From Nocardioides caeni (GTDB lineage: Bacteria > Actinomycetota > Actinomycetes > Propionibacteriales > Nocardioidaceae): a stretch of 64,000 bases of DNA. The stretch is from positions 1 to 64,000 of the forward strand of contig NZ_STGW01000010.1 of NCBI RefSeq assembly GCF_004912195.1. Direction: 5' to 3'. Below, piece after piece: positions 52,269 through 60,717 of this stretch; the stretch's first letter is position 1; each line of letters opens with the position of its first letter. The notes under the pieces are model-generated. The model worked only from the letters and a program-made list of their open reading frames with translations. It was not told where the DNA came from and searched no databases. The translations under genes were made by a program, and so were the position numbers.

Positions 52269-53497
52269 AGCGCTACCTGGCCGTCGCGCTCGGCATCCTG
52301 ACCGCGATCGGCGGCTTCGTCGACATCGGCGACCTGGTCACCAACGCCCAGGTCGGCGCGCGCTTCGGGCTGTCCCTCGGCTGGATCGTCGTGATCGGCG
52401 TGCTGGGGATCTGCGTGTTCGCCGAAATGTCTGGACGCATCGCTGCGGTCAGCCACCGCGCCACCTTCGACCTCGTCCGGGAGCGACTCGGCCCGCGGAT
52501 CGGTCTCCTCAACCTCGTCGGCTCCATGGCCGTCACGCTGCTGACCTTCATCGCCGAGATCGGCGGCGTGGCACTGGCGCTGCAGTTGGTGACCTCGATC
52601 CACCACCTCGCCTGGGTGCCGCTCGTCGCCGTGCTGGTCTGGCTGGTCCTGTGGCGCGCGAAGTTCTCGGCGATGGAGAACGTCCTCGGACTGCTCGGCC
52701 TCACCCTCATCGTGTTCAGCGTCGCGCTCTGGCAGCTCCAGCCCGACTGGGGCGACCTCGGTCGCCAGCTCGCGCTGGCCGACAAGCCGGCTGGGGAGGC
52801 GTGGACGACGTACGCGTTCTTCGCGGTGGCGCTCTTCGGTGCCGCGATGACTCCCTACGAGGTGTTCTTCTTCTCCTCCGGCGGCGTCGAGGAGCGCTGG
52901 ACGGTCAAGGACATCCCCACGATGCGCGCCAACGTGTTGATCGGCTTCCCGCTCGGCGGTCTCCTCTCCCTGTCGATCGCCGGTGCCGCGGCCGTCGTCT
53001 ACGGACCGCTCGGCATCTCCGTCGAGACGCTGGGCCAGGTGGGTCTCCCGGTCGCGGTCGCCCTGGGCAAGGTCGGTCTCGCGCTCGCCATCGTCGGTTT
53101 CGTCGCAGCCACGTTCGGCGCGGCGTGCGAGACGGGACTGTCGGCCGGCTACAGCCTCGCGCAGTACGCCGGCTGGCAGTGGGGCAAGTACGTCAAACCG
53201 TCCGTCGCGGGCTCGTTCCACGCCAGCCTCGTGGTCTTCGTGCTCCTTGCGGCCGGAGTGCTGATGACCACGGTGGATCCGATCATGGTGACGGAGATGT
53301 CGGTGGTCTTCTCGGCGGTCGCGCTGCCGCTCACCTACTTTCCGATCCTGGTCGTGGCCAACGACCCCGACTACCTCGGCGAGCACACCAACGGCCGCTT
53401 CGCCAACGCACTCGGCAGCGGCTACCTCGTGCTCGTCGTGGTGGCGTCGCTGGCCGCGATCCCCCTCATGGTGGTGACGAAGATGGGCACGGCATGA
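52265..53497 (+). CDS. NRAMP-related divalent metal transporter
   Basis: This 410-residue LeuT-fold transporter has about eleven TM helices. The NRAMP metal-binding helices are recognisable but altered: TM1 reads GGFVDIGDLVTNAQVG where DPGN is canonical, and TM6 reads AAMTPYEVFFFSSGG where MPHN is canonical. The substitutions suggest a metal other than Mn/Fe, possibly Mg as in NRAMP-related Mg transporters. It is coupled to a PRC-barrel protein gene by ATGA. Confidence 0.85.
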   Translation: MKRYLAVALGILTAIGGFVDIGDLVTNAQVGARFGLSLGWIVVIGVLGICVFAEMSGRIAAVSHRATFDLVRERLGPRIGLLNLVGSMAVTLLTFIAEIGGVALALQLVTSIHHLAWVPLVAVLVWLVLWRAKFSAMENVLGLLGLTLIVFSVALWQLQPDWGDLGRQLALADKPAGEAWTTYAFFAVALFGAAMTPYEVFFFSSGGVEERWTVKDIPTMRANVLIGFPLGGLLSLSIAGAAAVVYGPLGISVETLGQVGLPVAVALGKVGLALAIVGFVAATFGAACETGLSAGYSLAQYAGWQWGKYVKPSVAGSFHASLVVFVLLAAGVLMTTVDPIMVTEMSVVFSAVALPLTYFPILVVANDPDYLGEHTNGRFANALGSGYLVLVVVASLAAIPLMVVTKMGTA

Positions 53498-54168
53498 CCG
53501 CGCGCGGCGGCTACGACGCCGCGCTCCACCTCCTCGACCGACAGATCGTCGACGCCGACGGTCTGCTCGTTGGCAAGGTCGACGACGTCGAGCTGACCGA
53601 GGATCCCGACGGCGCGCTGGTCCCGACCGGGCTGCTGATCGGTCTCGCGGCGCTGCTGCCGCGGGTCAGCCCCTGGCTCCACCACCGGTGGGTGCGGATG
53701 GCGCCGCAGGAGGCGCGCCGCACCACACCCAGTGCGATCGACATCGACGTCGTCGACGAGATCGCCAGCGAGATCCGGCTCGGGGTCGCCCGCGACGGAC
53801 TGGTGCGCGCCCGCGCCGACGGTCCCCACGAACCCGTCCGTCGGACGTTGCGGGACCTGCTCGAAATGGACGTGCTCCTGCCCGACCGGACCCTGCGCGT
53901 CCTCGACGTCCGGCTGTCGCACCGTGGCGCCGACGACCGGCCCCGCGTCGCGGCGCTGCTCGTCGGCCACGGCCGGCCCGGCACCTATCTCGGCTACGAG
54001 CGTTCCCCCGAGCGTGGGCCGTGGCTGGTGGCCACGGTGATCCGGTGGTGGCACCGGGGCTCGCGCTTCGTCGAGCTCGGGCCGGGCGTCGAGCTCGACT
54101 GGGAGCGCCGCTGCGTGCGGGTCGCCTCCGACGTACCCCTCGCCGACCCGTGGGAGGCCGACCGATGA
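53494..54168 (+). CDS. PRC-barrel domain protein
   Basis: This 224-residue soluble protein has two PRC-barrel-like halves. The first is LHLLDRQIVDADGLLVGKVD with ELTEDPDG; the second is LLEMDVLLPDRTLRVLDVRL. PRC barrels occur as regulatory domains near Mg transporters such as MgtE. Overlaps with the NRAMP-like gene and with the oxidoreductase gene suggest that it senses or couples with the transporter. Confidence 0.75.
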   Translation: MTARGGYDAALHLLDRQIVDADGLLVGKVDDVELTEDPDGALVPTGLLIGLAALLPRVSPWLHHRWVRMAPQEARRTTPSAIDIDVVDEIASEIRLGVARDGLVRARADGPHEPVRRTLRDLLEMDVLLPDRTLRVLDVRLSHRGADDRPRVAALLVGHGRPGTYLGYERSPERGPWLVATVIRWWHRGSRFVELGPGVELDWERRCVRVASDVPLADPWEADR

Positions 54169-55643
54169 GCCGCACGCCCTGGGAGCGGACCGCACCGCCG
54201 CGACCCGGCACCGACCTGCCCGACCGTGTCGACACGGTCGTCGTCGGAGCGGGGATCACGGGCCTCTGCACCGCCTTGCTGCTGGCCCGGGCCGGGCAGC
54301 AGGTCCTGGTCCTCGAGGCGGGTCGCGTGGGCGCCCTGGCCTCCGGCCTCAACACCGGCAAGGTGTCGCTGCTGCAGGGCACCCGGCTCTCGAGCCTGCT
54401 CGCGCGCCATCCCCGCGACGTCGTCCGCGCGCACCTGGAGGCGCAGCGGCAGGGGCTCGACTGGCTCGCCGACTTCTGCGAGGAGCACCTCGCCGTCGAT
54501 CGTCACGAGCGCACGCCCGCGATGACCTACGCCGCCACGCCGGCCGAGGTCGAGCGGGTCGAGGCCGAGCTGCGTGCCGGTGTCGAGCTCGGTCTGCCGC
54601 TGGAGTGGGAGGACCGCCTCGAGGTCCCGTTCGACGTGCATGGGGCGGCGGTGCTGGCGGACCAGCTCCAGCTTGACCCGATGGCACTGGTCGAGGCCCT
54701 CGCCGTCGAGGTCGAGAGGCGCGGGGGCCGCATCGCCGAGGACAGCAGGGTCGTCGACGTGTCGTGGGCCCGGCGCCCGACCGTGCGGATCGAGGACGGA
54801 CGGCGGTTGCGGGGACGACAGGTCGTGCTCGCGACGGGGACGCCGATCCTCGACCGCGGCCTGCACTTCGCCCGGGTCGAGGCGCAGCGCTCCTACCTGC
54901 TGGCCCACGAGGGCGCGGGGACCGTCCCGGGCATGATGTTGAGCGCGGGCTCGACCCCGCGCTCGTTGCGCAACGCTCCCGGCGGCGTGCTGCTCGTCGG
55001 CGGTGCGGGCCACGTGGTCGGACGGGGCGGCTCCGAGCTCGAGGGGCTGGACGAGCTGCGCGGGTGGGTCGGGTCGACGTACCCCGACGCCCGCGAGACC
55101 CACGCCTGGTCGGCTCAGGACTACTCGTCGCACGACGGCCTCCCCTTCGTCGGCGCCCTCCCGCGGGGCCTCGGCCGCATCCACGTGGCGACCGGCTATG
55201 ACAAGTGGGGGCTCGCCAACGGGGTGGCCGCGTCCCTGCGCATCACCGGCGCGATCCTCGGGGCTCCTCCCGAGTGGGCGCGGCCGCTGGAGCGGGGTGT
55301 CACAAGGGTCGCCGGTCCGTCGGCTGCCTGGTCCCTGCTGCGCCGCAATCTCGCCACGGGTGTGGTCGCGACCGATCGCCTCGGCCGGGCAGCCATCCGC
55401 CCCGTGTCACCCGACGACACGGCAGAGGTCGAGGGGCAGGTCGGCCGCGACGGCCTCGACCCGCGCCCGGTGGGCGTGACCGGCGAGTGTGCCGTCCGCG
55501 CCGTGTGCACCCACCTCGGAGGGACGCTGCGCTGGAACGACGCCGAGTCCACGTGGGACTGTCCGCTGCACGGCTCGCGGTTCACCGACGACGGCCGGGT
55601 GATCGAGGGCCCCGCCGTGCGGCCCCTGCGCCGGCTCGACTGA
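54165..55643 (+). CDS. FAD oxidoreductase with C-terminal Rieske domain
   Basis: This 492-residue protein has a DadA-type FAD-binding domain (TVVVGAGITGLCTALLLARA, VLVLEAGRVGALASG) up to about residue 390. A Rieske [2Fe-2S] domain at the C-terminus has CTHLGG and CPLHGSRF (C-x-H...C-x2-H, all four ligands present). Such FAD-Rieske fusions transfer electrons between a small substrate and an external carrier, but the substrate is unknown. ATGA overlap with the PRC-barrel gene places it in the same operon. Confidence 0.88.
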   Translation: MSRTPWERTAPPRPGTDLPDRVDTVVVGAGITGLCTALLLARAGQQVLVLEAGRVGALASGLNTGKVSLLQGTRLSSLLARHPRDVVRAHLEAQRQGLDWLADFCEEHLAVDRHERTPAMTYAATPAEVERVEAELRAGVELGLPLEWEDRLEVPFDVHGAAVLADQLQLDPMALVEALAVEVERRGGRIAEDSRVVDVSWARRPTVRIEDGRRLRGRQVVLATGTPILDRGLHFARVEAQRSYLLAHEGAGTVPGMMLSAGSTPRSLRNAPGGVLLVGGAGHVVGRGGSELEGLDELRGWVGSTYPDARETHAWSAQDYSSHDGLPFVGALPRGLGRIHVATGYDKWGLANGVAASLRITGAILGAPPEWARPLERGVTRVAGPSAAWSLLRRNLATGVVATDRLGRAAIRPVSPDDTAEVEGQVGRDGLDPRPVGVTGECAVRAVCTHLGGTLRWNDAESTWDCPLHGSRFTDDGRVIEGPAVRPLRRLD

Positions 55644-55662
55644 CCCTGTGGCCAACGGGTAC
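55638..55662 (+). promoter_or_regulatory. SigB-type promoter for the acidic protein/ANTAR operon
   Basis: GACT-N15-GGGTAC, overlapping the end of the FAD-Rieske gene and 37 bases before the next ATG. Confidence 0.7.
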
Positions 55663-55698
55663 CTCCAGGTCGACGCCCGACACGAGAGGAGAAGCACC

Positions 55699-55932
55699 AT
55701 GGACGCACAGGAGCAGCACGCAGCGGAGACGCAGGAGACCGCACAGGGCCGCCCGGGGACGGACGAGGACGTGCAGAGCGACCCGCACCTCGACGACCCA
55801 CGCGACCAGCGTGACGAGGACGGCGACGAGCAGACCGACGAGGGAGCCTCGTCGGACTGGAGCTCGGAGGGCGGCGCCACGCCCGACGGACCTGCCACCG
55901 CCGAGAGCGCCGCGCACGAGGCGGGCGGATGA
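55699..55932 (+). CDS. Small acidic hydrophilic protein
   Basis: This 77-residue protein is almost entirely Glu, Asp, Gln, Ser, Thr and Gly (QEQHAAETQETAQ, DEDGDEQTDEGASSD) and surely disordered. GAGAGGAGAAG precedes the ATG. It overlaps the GAF-ANTAR gene. It resembles hydrophilic stress proteins in composition only; function unknown. Confidence 0.65.
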   Translation: MDAQEQHAAETQETAQGRPGTDEDVQSDPHLDDPRDQRDEDGDEQTDEGASSDWSSEGGATPDGPATAESAAHEAGG

Positions 55933-56657
55933 CGGACGAGGGATCCCGGGAGGCAGCGCACTTCGCGCGGCTGAGCGCCGACCTGCTGCCCGACCTCGAC
56001 CCGGAGGCCACCGGCGAGCGCGTGTGCCGCCTGGCACTGGTCACCGTCCCGGCGGGCGACTTCTGCAGCCTCACCGTCCGGCGGCGGCGCGGGCGGTTGG
56101 AGACGTTGGCGGAGACCGACGAGCTGGCGGGACAGTGCGACGCCCTGCAATACGAGCTCGGCGAAGGCCCGTGCATGGAGTCGGCCCTCGAGGACCAGCC
56201 TTTCCTCGTGCCCTCCACCGCGACCGACCCGCGATGGCCCCGGTGGGGCCCGAAGGTCGCCGAGCTCGGCGCGCACGGAATCGTCAGTGTCCAGCTGAAG
56301 GCACCGCCCTGGCAGCGCAGCCCGGAGCCGCTCGGTGCGATCAACATCTACTGCCGGGAGCGAGGGGTGTTGAGCGAGGAGGACCTGCGTCGCGCACGGC
56401 TCTTCGCTGTCCCCGCCGCGCAGGCGCTGGCCCTGACCCGCCTCGCCCGCGGCCTCGACGAGGCCGTCGAGTCACGGCACCGGATCGGGCTGGCCCAGGG
56501 GATCCTCATGCAGCGCTTCGGCATCGACCCCGACGCCGCCTTCGGTCTGCTCGAGCGCCGTGCGAGCGAGAGCAACACCAAGCTGCGTGACGTCGCCGCG
56601 GAGATCGTCGCCGAGGGCGGCTTGCCGCAGGCCGACAACGCGCGACCCCGCGGATGA
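55929..56657 (+). CDS. GAF-ANTAR regulator
   Basis: This 242-residue signal-sensing antiterminator has an N-terminal GAF domain (about 20-165, CDALQYELGEGPCMESALED is the typical core) and a C-terminal ANTAR domain (about 180-230, SRHRIGLAQGILMQRFGIDP, then DAAFGLLERRASESN). ANTAR proteins bind paired RNA hairpins to prevent termination. It lies just upstream of the sigma factor gene and may connect a signal to the island. Confidence 0.92.
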   Translation: MTDEGSREAAHFARLSADLLPDLDPEATGERVCRLALVTVPAGDFCSLTVRRRRGRLETLAETDELAGQCDALQYELGEGPCMESALEDQPFLVPSTATDPRWPRWGPKVAELGAHGIVSVQLKAPPWQRSPEPLGAINIYCRERGVLSEEDLRRARLFAVPAAQALALTRLARGLDEAVESRHRIGLAQGILMQRFGIDPDAAFGLLERRASESNTKLRDVAAEIVAEGGLPQADNARPRG

Positions 56658-56868
56658 GGCGGCTGAGGCGGCTGAGTCCGTCGCTTCGGCGATCGACAAC
56701 GGCGGTCACATTCAGTGCTCGATGCCCGAGCGCGGCCGAAACATACGTCTGGTCATTTGCCCGCGAGCAGGACTAGGTTCGAGGCGACACCACCGCTCGT
56801 CGGAGGTGTCTTCCCCACTCGCTGCAGCCACCGGCGAGCCATCCCGCCCACCCTCTCGGGAGTGCGCC

Positions 56869-57738
56869 ATGGTTCGTAATGAGTCCCACCCCTCTGCCAC
56901 CTCCTACGACGACATCAGTCGCGAGGACCGTCGGCGGCTCACCGCCCAGTTGTGGGCCGAGGTCCCGCACGCGGGGCGCGAGGAGCGCTCTGCGCTGATC
57001 GACGAGATCATCCTCCTCAACGTCTGCGTGGCGCGCTCCATCGCCGGCCGCTACCGCGATCGCGGCATCGCGCTGGAGGACCTCGAGCAGGTGGCCCAGG
57101 CCGCCCTCGTCCGCGCGGCGCACCACTACGACCCGGAGCGCGGCGACTTCCTGTCCTACGTCGTCCCCAGCATCCGCGGCGAGCTGCGCCGCCACTTCCG
57201 CGACCACGGCTGGGTGGTGCGTCCGCCCCGGCGACTGCAGGAGCTGCGCCCGCTGGTGTGGGCCGAGAGTGACCGGCAGACGGCCACTGGCGAGACGCCG
57301 ACCGGCAGGTCGATCGCCGACCAGCTGGGGGTGCCGGCCGAGGAGGTCATGGACGTGCTGGCCATGCAGGGCTGCTTCGTCCCACGCTCGCTGGACGTGA
57401 CCGTCGGCGACAACGACGACCTGCGGCTGGCGGACCTGCTCGAGGACCCGACGAGTGGCGACGGCGAGGCGGCCGCCGAGGCACGGGTCATGCTGCGGCC
57501 CGCGATCGACCGGCTCAAGCCACGCGACCAGCAGGTGCTGCGGATGCGCTTCTTCGAGCAGCTGACCCAGCGCGAGATCGCCGACTCCCTGGGCGTGACG
57601 CAGACCCAGGTCTCACGTCTGCTGGCGCGGATCCTGCGCGACCTCCGCCGCTCGATCGACAGCGAGGACGAGCCGGCCACGTCCGCCCCCCGCCGCGTCA
57701 GCGGCGGCCACACCACGGAGATCGCCGCGACAGGCTGA
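56869..57738 (+). CDS. SigB/SigF/SigG-type RNA polymerase sigma factor
   Basis: This is a 289-residue stress sigma factor. Region 2 is LLNVCVARSIAGRYRDRGIA, EDLEQVAQAALVRAAHHYDP and GDFLSYVVPSIRGELRRHFR; region 3 is GRSIADQLGVPAEEVMDVL; region 4 is LKPRDQQVLRMRFFEQLTQR, then EIADSLGVTQTQVSRLLARI. This layout is that of actinobacterial SigB/SigF-type factors, which read GNNT-N14-16-GGGTA(C/T). Such sites precede most neighbouring transcription units. No anti-sigma factor gene is adjacent. GGGAG precedes the ATG. Confidence 0.92.
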   Translation: MVRNESHPSATSYDDISREDRRRLTAQLWAEVPHAGREERSALIDEIILLNVCVARSIAGRYRDRGIALEDLEQVAQAALVRAAHHYDPERGDFLSYVVPSIRGELRRHFRDHGWVVRPPRRLQELRPLVWAESDRQTATGETPTGRSIADQLGVPAEEVMDVLAMQGCFVPRSLDVTVGDNDDLRLADLLEDPTSGDGEAAAEARVMLRPAIDRLKPRDQQVLRMRFFEQLTQREIADSLGVTQTQVSRLLARILRDLRRSIDSEDEPATSAPRRVSGGHTTEIAATG

Positions 57739-57763
57739 GGCTGTCCCCCGCCGGGCGGGGTAC
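57739..57763 (+). promoter_or_regulatory. SigB-type promoter without adjacent gene
   Basis: GGCT-N15-GGGTAC, directly after the sigma factor stop. The first downstream start is more than 150 bases away. Confidence 0.5.
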
Positions 57764-57772
57764 CTGAGCAGG

Positions 57773-57930
57773 GCGCCGGCGCTGTGTGGGGAAGCGCCGG
57801 CGTCCGGGGCCACGGTGACCGTGGCGCCCTCCCGTACGCCGTGTGAGGGCACCACGGTCACCGGCCCTCCGCCCGGGGCGCCCGGGCTCGCGGCCCGACT
57901 CCCGACCGGCTCAACGGGTATCGGTGGGTC
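57773..57930 (+). ncRNA. Possible small RNA or structured leader
   Basis: From the predicted start near 57772 the sequence forms an 11-bp hairpin (57773-57783 with 57793-57803), then CCACGGT-G-ACCGTGG (57810-57824), then GCCCTC/GAGGGC. It has no good ORF. It could be an sRNA or the long leader of the SDR gene. Confidence 0.3.
57897..57921 (+). promoter_or_regulatory. SigB-type promoter for the stress SDR gene
   Basis: GACT-N15-GGGTAT, nine bases before the ATG at 57931, giving an almost leaderless transcript. Confidence 0.7.
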
Positions 57931-58794
57931 ATGGACGACGACCTCCAGTTCCCAGCCCAGCAGCAGCAGCCCCCGGGGTCGACCGAGGCGATGGACCCGG
58001 TCCCCGACCACGGCGAGGACTCCTACGTCGGCCACGACCGTCTCGCCGGCCAGGTCGCCCTCGTCACCGGCGGTGACTCCGGCATCGGTCGGGCAGTGGC
58101 CATCGCCTACGCCCGTGAGGGCGCCGACGTCGCCTTCACGTATCTCTCCGAGGAGCAGGAGGACGCAGACGCCACCCGCGACCTGGTCGAGGCAGCGGGT
58201 CGCCGGGCCCTGCCGCTGGCCCTCGACCTGCGCGAGCGCGCCACCTGTGACGAAGCCGTCCAGCGGACGGTGGCCGACCTCGGCGGTCTCGACGTCCTCG
58301 TCAACAACGCCGGCTACCAGATGGCGCGCGACGACACCCTGGAGGACTACGACGACGAGCGGATCGACCGGACCTTCAAGACCAACCTCTATGCGTTGCT
58401 GTGGCTGTCGCGGGCCGCGATCCCGCACCTGAGGAAGCGGCCCGGCTGCATCATCAACAACAGCTCGATCCAGGCCTACGACCCTTCCGACAGCCTGCTC
58501 GACTACGCCGCGACGAAGGCCGCGATCAACAACTTCACGGTCAACCTGGCCGGACAGCTGGGACCTGACGGCATCCGCGTCAACGCGGTGGCACCCGGGC
58601 CGATCTGGACGCCCCTGCAGCCCGCGACCCAGAAGACCGAGAAGGTGAAGCACTTCGGCGCCGACACCCCGCTGGGACGGGCCGGACGGCCGGCCGAGGT
58701 GGCGCCGGCCTTCGTCTTCCTCGCCTCGCCGGCCGACGCGTCGTACGTCTCCGGCACGGTGCTGGGCGTCACCGGGGGCAAGCCGGTCTTCTGA
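57931..58794 (+). CDS. General-stress short-chain dehydrogenase
   Basis: This 287-residue SDR oxidoreductase of the YhxC/YhdF general-stress type has an N-terminal extension of about 40 residues (Gln/Pro-rich, then DSYVGHDRLAGQ). NAD(P)-binding is TGGDSGIGRAVAIAYA, NNAGYQ follows, and the catalytic Ser-Tyr-Lys is visible in INNSSIQAYD and DYAATKAAI. The C-terminal YVSGTVLGVTGG is normal. Members are induced by SigB in other bacteria, in line with the promoter here. Substrate unknown. Confidence 0.9.
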   Translation: MDDDLQFPAQQQQPPGSTEAMDPVPDHGEDSYVGHDRLAGQVALVTGGDSGIGRAVAIAYAREGADVAFTYLSEEQEDADATRDLVEAAGRRALPLALDLRERATCDEAVQRTVADLGGLDVLVNNAGYQMARDDTLEDYDDERIDRTFKTNLYALLWLSRAAIPHLRKRPGCIINNSSIQAYDPSDSLLDYAATKAAINNFTVNLAGQLGPDGIRVNAVAPGPIWTPLQPATQKTEKVKHFGADTPLGRAGRPAEVAPAFVFLASPADASYVSGTVLGVTGGKPVF

Positions 58795-58809
58795 CCCGGA
58801 TCCGGATCT

Positions 58810-58834
58810 GACTGTCGGGTTCGCCACCGGGTAC
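58810..58834 (+). promoter_or_regulatory. SigB-type promoter for the Rho-N protein gene
   Basis: GACT-N15-GGGTAC, about 38 bases before the ATG at 58872. Confidence 0.7.
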
Positions 58835-58871
58835 CGCTGACGACACACCATCGAGGAGACGGAGGAGACCC

Positions 58872-59141
58872 ATGCCCGCCGGCAAGCACGGACCGAGCAT
58901 CAAGGACAACAAGACCTACGACGCGCTCCGCGACGAGGGCGCGAGCAAGGAGAAGGCGGCCCGGATCGCCAACGCCAGCGCCGCCGAGGGTCGCAAGACG
59001 GTCGGGCGTCGCGGCGGCAAGGCCGGCGACTACGACGACTGGACCGTCGACGAGCTCCGCAAGCGGGCCGCCGAGATCGGCATCGACGGCCGCAGCAGCA
59101 TGCGCAAGGGCGAGCTGATCTCCGCCCTCCGCAACCACTGA
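58872..59141 (+). CDS. Small basic protein with Rho N-like domain
   Basis: This 89-residue protein has an N-terminal part (KHGPSIKDNKTYDALRDEGA, then KEKAARIANA) typical of a small actinobacterial stress family (DUF7218-like). The C-terminus (WTVDELRKRAAEIGIDGRSS, then MRKGELISALR) is a Rho_N/SAP-type nucleic-acid-binding helix-extended-loop-helix. GAGGAGACGGAGGAGA precedes the ATG. It is probably a stress-induced nucleoid or RNA-binding protein. Confidence 0.82.
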   Translation: MPAGKHGPSIKDNKTYDALRDEGASKEKAARIANASAAEGRKTVGRRGGKAGDYDDWTVDELRKRAAEIGIDGRSSMRKGELISALRNH

Positions 59142-59160
59142 GCCAAGCCGAGCCGGCCGC

Positions 59161-60717
59161 TCAGTCCTTGCGCCGCAGCGCCCGATCCAGCAGCGCGTCG
59201 ATGCCCAGTCGGCGGTCGAGCCGGCCGCCGTCGGTGAGCCGACCCACCCGGTCGAGCAGCCCGCTCTTGGCGGAGGAGTAGGGGAAGCCGGCCACCGCGG
59301 TCACGACCGGGAGGTCGACGCGGTTGGCGGTGATCGCCTGGGGACGCGTGTACTTGAGCAGGCCCTGGTCGCCGCCCAGGCGGGCCCCGAGGCCCGACGC
59401 CTTCCATCCCGACTGCGGCAGCGGGTGACACAGGATGTGCGTGGCGGCGTCGTTGACGTCGACGGTGCCCGCCTCGAGGCGCTCGGCCACCCGCTCGGCG
59501 GCGGCGCGATCGCGCGACCAGACGCTCGCCGAGAGCCCGTAGGGCGAGTCGTTGGCCAGGCGGACCGCCTCGTCGACGTCGGCGACGCGCATGATCGGGA
59601 GCACCGGGCCGAAGGTCTCCTCGGTCATCACCGCCATCGTGTGGTCGACGTCGATCAGCACGGTCGGCGGGTAGTGGTGGCCGGGACCGGGGCGTCCGCC
59701 GACGAGGGCGGTGGCGCCCTTGGCGAGGGCGTCCTCGACGTGGGCGGTGACGATCGCGTGCTGCTCGGGGGTGATCAGGCCGGTGACGTCGCGGTCGAAG
59801 CCCTCGCCCGTCGAACGGAGCGCGCTGACCCGGTCGACGACGCGGCCGACCAGCTCGTCGTGGATCTCGGCGACGGCATAGACGCGCTCGACGGCGACGC
59901 ACATCTGGCCGGAGTTGAGCAGTCCGTTGAACACGATGCCCGCGGCGGCGAGGTCGAGATCGGCGTCGGCGAGGACGAGCGCGGGGTCGTTGCCGCCGAG
60001 CTCGAGGCTGACCGGGATCAGCCGGCGCGCGGCGCGCTCGGCGATGAGGCGCCCGGTGCGGGTGGAGCCGGTGAAGTGCACCTGGTCGACGTGGTCCACG
60101 ACCGCGGAGCCGGTCTCCCCGGCGCCGTTGACGGCGGCGAACACCGCGGGCGCGCCGATCGCTGCCCACCCGGCGACGAGCGCGTTGGTCGTGAGCGGCG
60201 TGTGCTCGGAGGGCTTGAGCAGCACCGCGCTGCCGGCGAGGAGGGCCGGGAACGCGTCCCACAGGCACATCGCGACGGGGAAGTTCCAGGGGCTGATGAT
60301 CCCCACGACCTCCTGCGGCACGCGGCGCACGCGCATCCTCTTGAGCGAGGTGAGCAGGCTGCTGGGCCGCGGGGTGTCGTCGGCGAGGATCCGCTCGGCG
60401 CGGCGGGAGTAGTAGCGCAGCACGCCCAGGCTGGACGCCAGCTCGATCCCGACCTCGGCACGCGGCTTGCCGGTCTCCTCGGCGAGCAGCGCGTCGAGCT
60501 CGTCGGCGTGGGCATAGATCCAGTCGCGGAAACGGGCCAGCCAGGCCACGCGCTCCGCGACGGTCAGGACGGCCCACCCGCCCTGTGCGCCGCGCAGCCG
60601 GCTCACGGCCGCTGCGACGTCGTCGGGGCCGTCGGTCCGCACCAGGTCGAGGACCCGGCCGTCGGCGGGGGCGTGGACCTCGAAGTGGACGGCGTCGTCG
60701 GTGGTGGGCGCAGTCAT
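59161..60717 (-). CDS. Aldehyde dehydrogenase (succinate-semialdehyde DH type)
   Basis: This 518-residue NAD(P)-dependent aldehyde dehydrogenase has SPWNFPVAMCLWDAFPALLA (coenzyme cleft), LLKPSEHTP, FTGSTRTGR, catalytic Glu in SLELGGNDPALV and catalytic Cys in NSGQMCVAVERV, with TEETFGPVLPI further on. The last 60 residues extend beyond the usual fold. It overlaps the SDR gene by four bases and probably oxidises an aldehyde formed by the monooxygenase/SDR pathway. Confidence 0.92.
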   Translation of the reverse strand: MTAPTTDDAVHFEVHAPADGRVLDLVRTDGPDDVAAAVSRLRGAQGGWAVLTVAERVAWLARFRDWIYAHADELDALLAEETGKPRAEVGIELASSLGVLRYYSRRAERILADDTPRPSSLLTSLKRMRVRRVPQEVVGIISPWNFPVAMCLWDAFPALLAGSAVLLKPSEHTPLTTNALVAGWAAIGAPAVFAAVNGAGETGSAVVDHVDQVHFTGSTRTGRLIAERAARRLIPVSLELGGNDPALVLADADLDLAAAGIVFNGLLNSGQMCVAVERVYAVAEIHDELVGRVVDRVSALRSTGEGFDRDVTGLITPEQHAIVTAHVEDALAKGATALVGGRPGPGHHYPPTVLIDVDHTMAVMTEETFGPVLPIMRVADVDEAVRLANDSPYGLSASVWSRDRAAAERVAERLEAGTVDVNDAATHILCHPLPQSGWKASGLGARLGGDQGLLKYTRPQAITANRVDLPVVTAVAGFPYSSAKSGLLDRVGRLTDGGRLDRRLGIDALLDRALRRKD

